Assembly: GCF_023156285.1 (NCBI RefSeq)
Contig: NZ_JAKZAJ010000003.1
Location: 589,556-653,555 of the forward strand
Length of the DNA stretch: 64,000 nucleotides
Source of the DNA: Marinobacter koreensis
GTDB lineage: Bacteria; Pseudomonadota; Gammaproteobacteria; Pseudomonadales; Oleiphilaceae
Direction: 5' to 3'
Made by a program: the position numbers and the translations under genes. Below the pieces are notes generated by a model that did no database searches, had not been told where the DNA came from, and worked only from the letters and a program-made list of their open reading frames with translations. This document shows positions 37,273 through 46,527 of the stretch, piece after piece (positions within the stretch are counted from its first letter, which is position 1; every line of letters starts with the position of its first letter).

Positions 37273-37446
37273 TTTCCGCGCGCAATAAACAAAATGTTTG
37301 TATCCATAGCAGAGACAACCCATTACTCCAGAATAGCAATAACCACTAATTTTAATGATCTAGCCATACCAAACAAAAGCGTATAACACACAGGGAATTT
37401 AGAACTATACTTTATTCAACTCACCATGATAAGAATGAGGCCGAAA

Positions 37447-39276
37447 ATGTTGAGCACTTCGTTAAATATCTCATTACCTAGATTTTTTGTAGCGGCGCTG
37501 CTTATGTTTTGCGTGATTCCTTCGGCCTTGGCTCTTCAGCCTAAACTGGCTTTTAGTGATCTAATTTCGGGGCCGGATGTGGGACTGGGAGATCCTCGTG
37601 GTAGCGGGGTTGTCGTAACCGTTTGGGGACAAAACCTAGGATCAACTCAAGATGAGTCAAAAATCGAATTTTGCGACTCAACGTCAGTTTGTCGCAAAGG
37701 CTTTGTCTTCTACTGGAAAAATGCAGACGGAAATCTTCCTTCTGGGCCTTCAGATCTCTTTAAATCGCATAGAATGCAGGAAATCGCTTTTTCTATTCCA
37801 AAATCCGCTCCAGGTGCTGGAGAAATTAAAGTGACCGTTAACAATCAAACAAGCCAATTACCGTTCACGGTCAGAAGTGGCAATATTTATCACGTAATGA
37901 AATCTGGAAACGATGAGGCAGGCGACGGCTCATTCAGCTCTCCTTGGGCTACCGTAGCGAAGGCCGATGGAATCGCAACCGCTGGAGATACAATATATAT
38001 ACACGATGTAGATACCTACGGAGACAACCAAACCGGTCGTGTTTTTTACAACAATAGAGGATTCAAAGCAAACACAAAAAATCAGTTTGTTTATGCGTCC
38101 TACCCAGGGACAAGAGCTAGGCTATACGGAAAGATTGGCGTACATATGTATTTAACCACTGGAATAGTTTCTTCGAAACTGAGTGTATTTACGTCGAATT
38201 GTCCGGATGAAACCTTAGACGGGTGCGTCGAGCGAGGGACCGTCGGCATAACTCCAAGTGATTGGGGACGGGTTATAGGAAATGAGTTAACAGATAGGCC
38301 CGGAATGTGCTCAAGTGGGCAGGCGGGAGCAATAAGCGGTGGCATTGACCATGTGGAAGGCGCTAAGGTATTTGGCAACTATATTCATGACTATGGTTGT
38401 CCGAGAACCGGAAAACTTCATCACACAACGTATTTCACAATAAGAGATAATCAAAATGATAAAACTATAGCCTCTTGGGAATTGGGCTGGAATTTCCTAA
38501 TAAATAATCACGCAAAAAATGGATTACATTTTTATGACGAAAACGTTGGATCAGGTACCGAATGTGGCGATCTATCAACAAACATGCGCATTCATGATAA
38601 CGTAATCCAAAACCAAGGCGGTGCCGGAATTCAGGTAGAGTCTGCGTGCGGGTGGACTCAAAACACTTACATCGAAAATAATATTTTAATAAATGTAGGG
38701 TTACCCATAGACACCGATTGTTCATTTAATTGCGGGAATGTTAGCTCCGCTATTGTAGTCGGAGACCAGACCGACCATGGTCTACTCGGTAACGTTTATA
38801 TTTCGAATAATACCGTTTATGGCTGGGATTCTAAAAAACAAACAGATACACTCGCTGCATGCATCGTATTACGAGGCTCAGGAGATTCAGCTAAAGTTTT
38901 CTTTAATGATAACATCTGTACTAATTTTCATGATTCCGAGTTTGTTAAAACCCACAGCTTTAGCCCCTCAGTCGATCATTCTGACAACATTTCCGGATCC
39001 AATAATATATTTTATATTGCGAACTCAAGTTTGAACAATTCAGGCAGTGTTCCAAGTTCATTTGACCGATCCATATTCTCCGACCCCTTAATCAGTCTAT
39101 ATAACTCTTTAATTTCAATAGAAGAGGCGTCACCTGCACTCGGAAAGAGCGGATCATCCTTATCATTTGATATTTACGGAACCAAAAGACCGTCAAGTGG
39201 TTCCGCTTTGGGTGCTGTAGAATACAAGTCGCTTTCTACCCCCCCTTCTCCGCCTGAATCTTTGAAGGTAGATTAG
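37447..39276 (+). CDS. Exported parallel beta-helix protein with N-terminal TIG-like domain
   Basis: 609 residues. Signal peptide (about 8-30, ending ALA), an IPT/TIG-like beta-sandwich (about 40-145, GVVVTVWGQNLGS ... AGEIKVTVNNQTSQLPFTV), a GDGSFSSPWATVAKA motif typical of secreted beta-helix proteins, then a right-handed helix rich in Asn/Gly (IENNILINVG, ISNNTVYGW, FFNDNICTNF) to about 560. Such folds are common in polysaccharide lyases and epimerases, but no catalytic site was identified. No PEP-CTERM tail. The ATG at 37447 follows GAGG by seven bases. Confidence 0.78.
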   Translation: MLSTSLNISLPRFFVAALLMFCVIPSALALQPKLAFSDLISGPDVGLGDPRGSGVVVTVWGQNLGSTQDESKIEFCDSTSVCRKGFVFYWKNADGNLPSGPSDLFKSHRMQEIAFSIPKSAPGAGEIKVTVNNQTSQLPFTVRSGNIYHVMKSGNDEAGDGSFSSPWATVAKADGIATAGDTIYIHDVDTYGDNQTGRVFYNNRGFKANTKNQFVYASYPGTRARLYGKIGVHMYLTTGIVSSKLSVFTSNCPDETLDGCVERGTVGITPSDWGRVIGNELTDRPGMCSSGQAGAISGGIDHVEGAKVFGNYIHDYGCPRTGKLHHTTYFTIRDNQNDKTIASWELGWNFLINNHAKNGLHFYDENVGSGTECGDLSTNMRIHDNVIQNQGGAGIQVESACGWTQNTYIENNILINVGLPIDTDCSFNCGNVSSAIVVGDQTDHGLLGNVYISNNTVYGWDSKKQTDTLAACIVLRGSGDSAKVFFNDNICTNFHDSEFVKTHSFSPSVDHSDNISGSNNIFYIANSSLNNSGSVPSSFDRSIFSDPLISLYNSLISIEEASPALGKSGSSLSFDIYGTKRPSSGSALGAVEYKSLSTPPSPPESLKVD

Positions 39277-39340
39277 ATAATAGGTGAATTAATAGAATTA
39301 AGAATGCTCTCTCTAAATACATAGATTTGGACAACGGAAA

Positions 39341-40465
39341 ATGATAAGAGTTGGAATTACAGAACTTCATGGAATTGCGCAAGAAATTATGGCCAATCCA
39401 CCGGAAGGGATCGAGTACGTTGAAGTGAAAAGTAAGAAAAAGTGGACTGACTTCTTTATTCGAAGTCCTGCAAAAGGTGTGCTAAATTTCTTTGAGGGCG
39501 AAGATTGTGATATTCTAGAAGCGCCGCTTTTCCCTATTCTAACAAATAAGCCCTGGATTTATACCCCCGCCCGCTTTTCAGGAGCAACTAGCTTCACGTT
39601 CTTGGGAATGCCAATTCCTCCGTTTATTAAGGTATTCCTAGTCAAACTTCTGTTTAAACGTAAAAATTTCATTAAGCTCATCTTCAAAAGTGAGGCTGGT
39701 GCGAATACTCTAAAAACCTATGCAAAAATAACTGACGAAGACTTTTTGAAAAAGGTAGACATTGTCTATCCCTGCATGCGTCGAGTAGAAGATTCATTGG
39801 TTAGATATAACAAAAAAAACATTACCTTCCTATTTAGTGGTGATTTTTTTTTGAAAGGCGGCGCAAGTGTAGTAGATGCCTTCGAGAAATTGCAGAAGGA
39901 GTTTAATAATATAAAGCTTTATATTTGTTCATCACCTGATTTAAGAATAAAAAACAAGGAACTAAGAGATAGGTTTTTTTTGAAGATCTCGAGCAATCCA
40001 GATATAACTTTCGGTCCAGTTGACAGAAATACGATGTTGAATGAAATATTGCCGAACTCCGATGTGTTTGTTTCGCCTACCTTTCAGGAAGCTTTTGGCT
40101 TTGCTATTTTGGAGGCTTCCGCTTATGGTCTTCCAGTAATATCAACGAGGCATTTTGCTATTCCCGAGATTATCCAGGACAATGTCAGTGGTTTTCTAAT
40201 CGAAACAGAGCAATACTCTTTCATAAAAAATGGAAAGGTTTGCATATTAAAAGATATTCCTGAGGATTTTCACAACTATCTTACCAATGAAGTATATTTT
40301 AAAATGAAATACTTTATTGAAAATCCAGAACAAATTGAAATAATGGGAAGATCTGGTCTTTCAATAGCTAGAGAAAAATTTTCTTTTGAGAAACGAAATC
40401 AGAAGATGAAATCTATCTACGAAAAAGGGCTAGAAGATTTTTTGGGCCATAATCGACTGACATGA
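39341..40465 (+). CDS. Family 4 glycosyltransferase
   Basis: 374 residues. GT-B C-terminal donor domain: FLFSGDFFLKGGASVVDAFEKL, VFVSPTFQEAFGFAILEASAYGLPVISTRHFAIPEII with the EX7E pattern typical of GT4. AT-rich like its neighbours. The last intact plus-strand gene before the insertion-sequence remnants. Confidence 0.87.
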   Translation: MIRVGITELHGIAQEIMANPPEGIEYVEVKSKKKWTDFFIRSPAKGVLNFFEGEDCDILEAPLFPILTNKPWIYTPARFSGATSFTFLGMPIPPFIKVFLVKLLFKRKNFIKLIFKSEAGANTLKTYAKITDEDFLKKVDIVYPCMRRVEDSLVRYNKKNITFLFSGDFFLKGGASVVDAFEKLQKEFNNIKLYICSSPDLRIKNKELRDRFFLKISSNPDITFGPVDRNTMLNEILPNSDVFVSPTFQEAFGFAILEASAYGLPVISTRHFAIPEIIQDNVSGFLIETEQYSFIKNGKVCILKDIPEDFHNYLTNEVYFKMKYFIENPEQIEIMGRSGLSIAREKFSFEKRNQKMKSIYEKGLEDFLGHNRLT

Positions 40466-40574
40466 ATCTGAATTGCGAAAATTGAAATTAACTCTATCCT
40501 ATCCGGGCTGGACGACGGAGAATAGGAACCTTATAAACTGTTGACCGGCCCAAGCCATCGTCTGCGTGTGCATT

Positions 40575-40740
40575 CATTTACCTAAGCTCCCCAGGTGCAC
40601 ATGGCATGCCCCAGCCTCAGATGGGCCATCTCAGAGGCCTTGGGGCTGACGCCACCGAGGGGATTATGGAGTCGAACCCGGCTATAAAACACCTCGATGT
40701 AGTCGAAAACATCAGCCTTGGCCCAGGGTACGTGAATCGC
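40575..40740 (-). pseudogene. IS3-family transposase orfB, C-terminal fragment
   Basis: On the minus strand the DNA reads AIHVPWAKADVFDYIEVFYSRVRLH followed by GGVSPKASEMAH, the C-terminal end of an IS3-type transposase (normally YIE-FYN-R-H and a V/SP-EFE tail). The rest of orfB is absent, so this is a dead fragment. Confidence 0.8.
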
Positions 40741-40795
40741 CACCAGCTTGCTAGACACCTTTCAGCCATAAAAAATGGCTATCAGAGAGGTGCCC

Positions 40796-41057
40796 ATGAG
40801 CAGCATACGTTATCCTGAAGAATTTAAAATTGAGCGGTCCGTCAAGTGACGGATCGAGGCCACAGTGTGGCCCAAGTCGCCAATCGATTGCGGGTGACCA
40901 CCCACAGTCTCAACGCCTGGATCAAGAAGTACGGCCTCGATGCCGGCCAGCGTCAGGCCAAGGCAGATGAACAAGCCGAAATTCGGCGGTTGCAGAAGGA
41001 GTCGAAACGCGACATCCTAAAAAAGCCGCGGCGTACTTCGCCAAACAGTCCGAGTGA
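40796..41057 (+). pseudogene. IS3-family orfA, frameshifted
   Basis: Begins MSSIRYPEEFKIE, then one base is missing (GAG-GCGGTC expected) and reading continues in another frame as VRQVTDRGHSVAQVANRL and VTTHSLNAWIKKYGLDA, the helix-turn-helix and leucine-zipper part of IS3 orfA. A second one-base loss near the AAAAAAG run displaces the KKAAAYFAKQSE end. Not functional. Confidence 0.85.
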
Positions 41058-41454
41058 GTTACGCCTCCATCGCAGAGCACAGATTACAAAAGACCTAATT
41101 GGATGCGCTGCTGATGGCCTTCTGGCGTCGCAAGCCGGCACATTCATTCGGATCAGGGCAGCCAATATACCAGCCATGACTGGTGTGCATTCCTCAAAGC
41201 ACATGGTCTGGAGGGAAGTATGAGCAGGCGTGGCAATTGCCATGACAATGCTGTCGCCGAGAGTTTTTTCCAGTTGCTGAAACGCGAGCGGGTGAAGCGG
41301 AAAATCTACACGACTCAGCCAGGATGACGCCCGGGCCGATATCTTCGACTACATCGAGATGTTTTATAACAATCGACGCCACCATGGTTCTAAGGAGCAT
41401 TAGTCGCCAGTAGAGTATGAGCAGAGTCACCACGAACGGCTGGAAAGTGTCTAA
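41054..41454 (+). pseudogene. IS3-family orfB transposase, internally deleted
   Basis: Starts VSYASIAEHRLQ, then most of the catalytic core is missing. Pieces with several frameshifts follow: DALLMAFWRRKPAH, SDQGSQYTS-like, MSRRGNCHDNAVAESFFQLLKRERVKRKIYT, ADIFDYIEMFYNNRRHHG and SPVEYEQSHHERLESV. The DDE catalytic set is broken. Not functional. Confidence 0.85.
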
Positions 41455-41536
41455 AGAACTGGTGGCGATCGATTCAATCTTTGATAAACCGGTACTTCAC
41501 TCTGGCTCTCTAGCTAAGTCCCGAGCGGCCGTTTTA

Positions 41537-41758
41537 GAGGATATCCCGCTAGTCTTCGATCCGGCGCATCAAGGCACGCAGCCTAAAAATAACGCTCTTG
41601 GCTTCGACTAGTGCGGCAGCCTGTTGTTCATCAGACTTAATTGGCTTAACTGCCTTGACCCATTTGTAAAGGCTGTGAGCCGAAACTCCGGATCGCTTTG
41701 ATACTTCGGCGACAATACACAATACTTCCCCGATCCGGCAGTTTTCAATGGCGTCTTT
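41537..41758 (-). pseudogene. Second IS3-type orfA fragment
   Basis: Minus strand reads EVSKRSGVSAHSLYKWVKAVKP and EAKSVIFRLRALMRRIED, then a stop and RDIL: the HTH/leucine-zipper part of another IS3-family orfA, distinct from the plus-strand copy. Start and end are missing. Confidence 0.78.
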
Positions 41759-41915
41759 TCAATTGGTCAGTTATATTTGATAAGGAAAATTAAAACGATT
41801 GGTCAAACAATGGCCAACTGAAAGCTACGTTTCATAGCATAAACACATTAACCGTTTCGCTTTGTCACCCCTCTGAGTGTTTTACACTTTAAATGCGAAA
41901 ATTTCATAATGAGTG

Positions 41916-43358
41916 TCACGTTTTAAAAAATATTTTATTAGCAATTTTTTTTATTTCCAAAAACAAAGGATTTTTAAATAAAAATAACAGTAATATCCAA
42001 AAAGGCGGCATAATTAAAGATATAGCTATTGCTGGCTTCCATGGCTGAGCCGTGTCAAATTCGTAAACTTTGGATATCAGAATTGTCAAAAGGCCACAAG
42101 CGCTCGCGATAACAAAATTGCTAGCATATTTTTTATAAAAATTTATTAAAGTCAATCCGATATACTTTTTTAATAAAACTGAAGTCAAGACAATTTCAAA
42201 AGCCCCACCTAAGACAAATACCTTTGAGATATCAAGGAGATTCGGTGCGGTCAAGATTACACCCACCGTAAGGGTAAAGAATATCAATAAATCTTTAAAA
42301 ACCATGACTTTTTCATGATAAACTGCAACAAATGCGTCGTTTGCAAACCAATGTATTGAGCGAAAGCCAGCCCATAGCGCTAACCAAGATGCAAGTGGCG
42401 CTGCAGAGTCCCATTGGTCCCCAAAAAACAACCGTATTGCAGGTAAGCTTGCCACAGCCGAAACAGACAGAACGGGCAAAACCAACGCACCCAGTAAAAC
42501 GGAAGACTTCGTATAGGCGTCCTCTATTAATCCTTCATCTCTTTTGCTTTGCGCTAGGTAAGGTAACGCTACCGGATTAACTCCCATTATTAATGTTTGG
42601 GATACAAATTGGATAAATCCCAGTCCGCGTGAAAATATCCCCACATCGAAAGTTGTTCCGAACTTACCAATCAACAAATCTGGCATGACTACTGTCGCTC
42701 GTTTTAAAAGATTGGCAGAAGAGTTAAACGCACCGAATTTTGCCACGACCTTCATGCCTGAAAAGGTCGGTACATAAGTCATGGAACTGGGCCTCATAAA
42801 TATATTTATTATGATAAACTGAACCAAAACGCTAGATAGCTGACCAACAGCCAAACTTAGATAACTAAATCCAAAGAAAATCAAAACTAATGTAACTAAA
42901 AGGTTTGTAGATGCACTGAAAACTTGAAGCTTTAGCAACAACAAGAACCTTAAGTCTCTGGTCAATATAGAAAATGGTATGCTAATAAACGGGGCAAAGA
43001 AGAAGCCTATTGACAATATATAAAATAGGTTTTTTAAACCTTCAACGGAATAAAAGTCCGAAACATAAGGTGCTGAAATAATTATAGCGAGGCCCAGACT
43101 CCATGAAACAATAATTGTTAGTGCTAACGCTGACTTGATATTTTCCTTCGATAGGTTCCGTTCTCGTATTAGGAACTCCCCTGCGCCTAATATTTTAAAC
43201 TCCGCCATTATAACTATAATCCCGCTAGCCAAAGCGTAAGTTCCGATTTCTTCCGGTGTCAACAAACGAGCCACAAGCATCGTAGATATTAGCCCGATAA
43301 TAGTGAGCAAATATCTAGAAATCGATGAAAAAATTATTGCTGACCGAATGTTCGACAT
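41916..43358 (-). CDS. Wzx-type polysaccharide flippase / oligosaccharide translocase
   Basis: 480 residues with about 12-14 membrane helices throughout and the N-terminal ISRYLLTIIGLISTMLVARLLTPEEIGTYALA typical of the MOP/Wzx flippase superfamily. It would move lipid-linked repeat units across the inner membrane for polymerisation. AT-rich, like the glycan genes at 36-40 kb, and the last gene of the minus-strand EPS cluster, close to the IS remnants. A 169-base gap separates it from the next glycosyltransferase gene. Confidence 0.87.
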   Translation of the reverse strand: MSNIRSAIIFSSISRYLLTIIGLISTMLVARLLTPEEIGTYALASGIIVIMAEFKILGAGEFLIRERNLSKENIKSALALTIIVSWSLGLAIIISAPYVSDFYSVEGLKNLFYILSIGFFFAPFISIPFSILTRDLRFLLLLKLQVFSASTNLLVTLVLIFFGFSYLSLAVGQLSSVLVQFIIINIFMRPSSMTYVPTFSGMKVVAKFGAFNSSANLLKRATVVMPDLLIGKFGTTFDVGIFSRGLGFIQFVSQTLIMGVNPVALPYLAQSKRDEGLIEDAYTKSSVLLGALVLPVLSVSAVASLPAIRLFFGDQWDSAAPLASWLALWAGFRSIHWFANDAFVAVYHEKVMVFKDLLIFFTLTVGVILTAPNLLDISKVFVLGGAFEIVLTSVLLKKYIGLTLINFYKKYASNFVIASACGLLTILISKVYEFDTAQPWKPAIAISLIMPPFWILLLFLFKNPLFLEIKKIANKIFFKT

Positions 43359-43527
43359 AAAAAATTGTGCCCTAAAGATTTATCCAAATATCAGCTTTCG
43401 ACTTCTTTTCTTAAAAATCGGGCCTAAAATTTAATTTTAATAAAATATTCTGTTAATTATCTTAAATAAGTCTTATTGTTCTCACTGCTGCAGCCAGCTT
43501 CTTGACACTCTACGTCAAAAAGGCCTC

Positions 43528-44646
43528 TCACTGGCGATATATATGGTCATATGATGTGGCCATCTGCATTGCTGAAAATCGCGCCTCAAATTGATGAAAA
43601 GCCGCCAGTGCCATTGAGGCTCGTTGATCAGGTTTGCGATAAATACGATCCATAGCCTTGTAGAACTCGTCGACGCAATTTGGCTCAGTGAGAATGCCGG
43701 TCCTATCGTTTTGGACAATCTCGGGATTACCGCCTACACGAGTTGCAATTACTGGTTTTGAGAGGCTCATCGCTTCCAACAATGTCATAGACGTCCCTTC
43801 ACTGTGGGAAGACAACAAGAAAACATCAATCGTCGCGAGATATTTCCTTGGCACCGCTCTGAAGCCAGTGAAGTAGACTGAGTCCAATATGTGTAGTTCT
43901 TTGGCCAGATTTAAAAGGTTCTCCTTCTCCGGTCCATCGCCTACGATCAATAAAATGGAATCCGGATGCACCTGGTAAAACCGGGCAAATGCCCTCAGCA
44001 TCAGTTCTTGGTTCTTGATGGGGTCAAGTCGTGAAACGGTACCAAATACAAAGGCGTCGGCTCTAATTCCCAGTTCCTCACGGACATCCTTCTTATCATT
44101 GTCTTCAGTAATTAAAGGCTCGATACCGTTATAGATCACCTGCACCTTCCATGATGGGATAAACTCATAGGTTGCCAACGCTTCCTTGGTAGCTCTTGAA
44201 ATTGCGACCACTGCATCACTAGTTAACGCCATCAGAGGGTTAAGGAGTGCGGCCTTATAGCGGTAACGATCTGGATAAAACCTACCATGTTCCGTAAAAA
44301 CAAGCTTTGCGGAGGTTCCCAACGTCCCGAACCACCCATAGACGAATGGCGTGTATTGGTGGCAATGAACGATATCTATGGACTCTTCTCTAACATATCT
44401 TCGAATATGACAAATCAAAGTTAGATCGAAACCTGGCTTTCTTGTGAAGCTAGTAAGACGCCCGACTTCCCCTGCAATAAGCTCGCCAAGCACTCCAATC
44501 CTGCCATCGATGCACAGGATTTCATTCGTATAGCGGTCTTTCGGAAGATGGGTCAATAATTGCCGGATGACTTGTTCTGTTCCCCCGATTCCCATATCGA
44601 ACGTCACGTGGAGAATCTTGAGGCGACCTTCCAATCTACGACTCAT
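43528..44646 (-). CDS. Family 4 glycosyltransferase
   Basis: 372 residues. N-terminal ILHVTFDMGIGGTEQVIRQLL, acceptor-side IDIVHCHQYTPFVYGW, and donor-side VFLLSSHSEGTSMTLLEAMSLSKPVIATRVGGNPEIV (GT4 signature). The ATG at 44646 lies inside the end of the amidotransferase gene (11-base overlap), indicating coupling. It recalls the exosortase-associated sugar transferases, but the sub-family was not fixed. Confidence 0.87.
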   Translation of the reverse strand: MSRRLEGRLKILHVTFDMGIGGTEQVIRQLLTHLPKDRYTNEILCIDGRIGVLGELIAGEVGRLTSFTRKPGFDLTLICHIRRYVREESIDIVHCHQYTPFVYGWFGTLGTSAKLVFTEHGRFYPDRYRYKAALLNPLMALTSDAVVAISRATKEALATYEFIPSWKVQVIYNGIEPLITEDNDKKDVREELGIRADAFVFGTVSRLDPIKNQELMLRAFARFYQVHPDSILLIVGDGPEKENLLNLAKELHILDSVYFTGFRAVPRKYLATIDVFLLSSHSEGTSMTLLEAMSLSKPVIATRVGGNPEIVQNDRTGILTEPNCVDEFYKAMDRIYRKPDQRASMALAAFHQFEARFSAMQMATSYDHIYRQ

Positions 44647-46525
44647 AAGCGATAAACCAGAGTTCAAAAACCAGGAGACTCCACAACTCCTGCGTATATC
44701 TATCGTCGCCGTTGAGATGCCTCTGCCAGAGTTCAAACACCTTTTTCATATCAAAAAATTCGGAAAGCCCGCCTTCTCGATTCCGGAAGATTGCGTCAGC
44801 AAGTTCTCTCAGTTGATGTCGTAACCAATCGGCCAAAGGAACCGAAAATCCCATTTTTTTTCGATATAGCGTTTCTTCTGTAAGTAACCCGGAAAAGGCT
44901 TTTTTTAGGATATGTTTCTTGTCTTTACCGCAAAGTTTGAGCCTTGAGGGAATTGCCGCGGCATATTCAACGACCCTGTAATCAAGCAACGGTGCCCTTG
45001 TTTCTAGGGAATTTGCCATACTCATCCGATCTACCTTCACAAGTATGTCGCCCGGCAGATAAGTCTTTATGTCGGTGTAAAGCACCCGCGATAGATGATC
45101 GTCCGTATCAGGCGTGTTGTAGAAATCACTGGTAATTTTCGATACGTCATAATCGGAAGTTTCTCTACGAACCCGATCATTGATCAACCACTCCCAGACG
45201 GATTCCCGGAAAAAGCAATTAGTTCGGAAAAATGCTTCGTCAGGACCAATAGCCAGAGTAGACATAAGTGACGATGCTTTACCTGCAATCGACCCATTAA
45301 AAGCTCCTGCCATTCTGGCAAGAGAAGGGAAAAGCGCATTTCTCATCCAGCCCGGGAACAGATTACGTAAACGGTTTTCAATCTGGTCGGTACGATATTT
45401 GGTATACCCCGCAAAGTTTTCATCGCCACCATCACCTGCAAGTGCAACCGTGACCTGTTTACGAGCCAATTCCGAGACAAAAAACGTAGGAACAAAAGAG
45501 GGATCGGCGAAGGGTTCATCGAAAAAACGAGCGATAGGAACCAGGTTGTCCGCTATATCGTCACGTACCGTGAATTCGTGATGATCAGTCCCGAATTGGG
45601 TAGCGACCTTTTTCGCGAATTCCACTTCATCAAATTTCTTGGAATCGAACCCGATCGAGCATGTTGTGATTGGTTGATTAGAATTTTTGGCCATCAACCC
45701 GACGATAGCACTTGAATCAATCCCTCCACTCAAGAACGCGCCAAGAGGAACGTCGCTAACCATTCTGAGGCGGACCGAATCTTCAACCAGGTCATAAAGT
45801 TCATCTTGAATCTGTTCCGGGCCTGCCTCATTCGCTCGGGTAAAATCAACGTCCCAATACTGCTTGATATGGACCGTTTCCCCGTCAGTCTTTGCCAGAT
45901 AGCCCGGTGGAAGCTTATGAATCTCTTGGTATATCGTCTTTGGATCTGGTACGTACTGATAAGCAAAGAAGTCTTTCAATGCGTCCATTCTTATATTCGT
46001 CTTCAGGAAGGGAACACACTTTAACGCTTTGATTTCAGATGCGAAACCGAATTGCCCGTTGACATGAAAGTAATAAAGCGGCTTTTTGCCAAGACGGTCC
46101 CTCGCAAGAAACAATTCGCCGTTTTCTTTATCCCAGATGGCAATCGCAAACATGCCATTGATCAGTTCGAGACACCTTTCCCCATACCGCTCATAAAGTG
46201 CAAGTAAGACTTCTGTGTCCGTGTGCGTTCGAAAACCAACGCCCTCTTTCTCCAAAGCATCCCGGAGCTCACGAAAGTTGTAGATTTCGCCATTGAAACA
46301 AATGACATATCGGCCACTTATCGATTCCATTGGCTGATTGCCCGCTGAGCTCAGATCAATGATGCTCAGTCTCCTGTGAACCAGACCGATTCCTCCATCG
46401 AGGTAGACCCCGCCGGAGTCTGGCCCCCGGTGATAAATTGCGTCACCCATTTTTTCGAGCCATGAGCGATGCTCAGAATGGCCCGGGGTACCACTGTTTC
46501 TGAAAAAGCCCGCGATACCGCACAT
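44636..46525 (-). CDS. AsnB-like amidotransferase of the XrtA system
   Basis: 629 residues. N-terminal class II glutaminase with catalytic Cys2 (MCGIAGFF), HRGPDSGG, FNGEIYNFRELR; C-terminal synthetase with pyrophosphate loop FLSGGIDSSAI and ALAGDGGDENFAGYTKY. Length and place fit the exosortase-linked amidotransferase family (TIGR03108), which probably amidates a sugar or uronic acid rather than making asparagine. Nearly adjacent to the next gene upstream (2-base gap). Confidence 0.9.
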   Translation of the reverse strand: MCGIAGFFRNSGTPGHSEHRSWLEKMGDAIYHRGPDSGGVYLDGGIGLVHRRLSIIDLSSAGNQPMESISGRYVICFNGEIYNFRELRDALEKEGVGFRTHTDTEVLLALYERYGERCLELINGMFAIAIWDKENGELFLARDRLGKKPLYYFHVNGQFGFASEIKALKCVPFLKTNIRMDALKDFFAYQYVPDPKTIYQEIHKLPPGYLAKTDGETVHIKQYWDVDFTRANEAGPEQIQDELYDLVEDSVRLRMVSDVPLGAFLSGGIDSSAIVGLMAKNSNQPITTCSIGFDSKKFDEVEFAKKVATQFGTDHHEFTVRDDIADNLVPIARFFDEPFADPSFVPTFFVSELARKQVTVALAGDGGDENFAGYTKYRTDQIENRLRNLFPGWMRNALFPSLARMAGAFNGSIAGKASSLMSTLAIGPDEAFFRTNCFFRESVWEWLINDRVRRETSDYDVSKITSDFYNTPDTDDHLSRVLYTDIKTYLPGDILVKVDRMSMANSLETRAPLLDYRVVEYAAAIPSRLKLCGKDKKHILKKAFSGLLTEETLYRKKMGFSVPLADWLRHQLRELADAIFRNREGGLSEFFDMKKVFELWQRHLNGDDRYTQELWSLLVFELWFIAYES

Positions 46526-46527
46526 GA

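Larger units (their letters stand above)
40750..41460 (+). mobile_element. Degraded IS3-family insertion sequence
   Basis: Contains orfA and orfB remnants in the normal order, with frameshifts, premature stops and an internal deletion. The left side includes CAGCCATAAAAAATGGC just before orfA. Right end uncertain; no clear terminal inverted repeats or target duplication could be fixed. Confidence 0.8.

Noticed and set aside
37447..39276. Beta-helix protein as a second exosortase substrate
   Set aside because: The C-terminus (PPSPPESLKVD) has no PEP motif followed by a hydrophobic helix and basic end.
40846..41223. Short open frame read as an intact protein
   Set aside because: It is the frameshifted part of IS3 orfA joined to out-of-frame orfB DNA.
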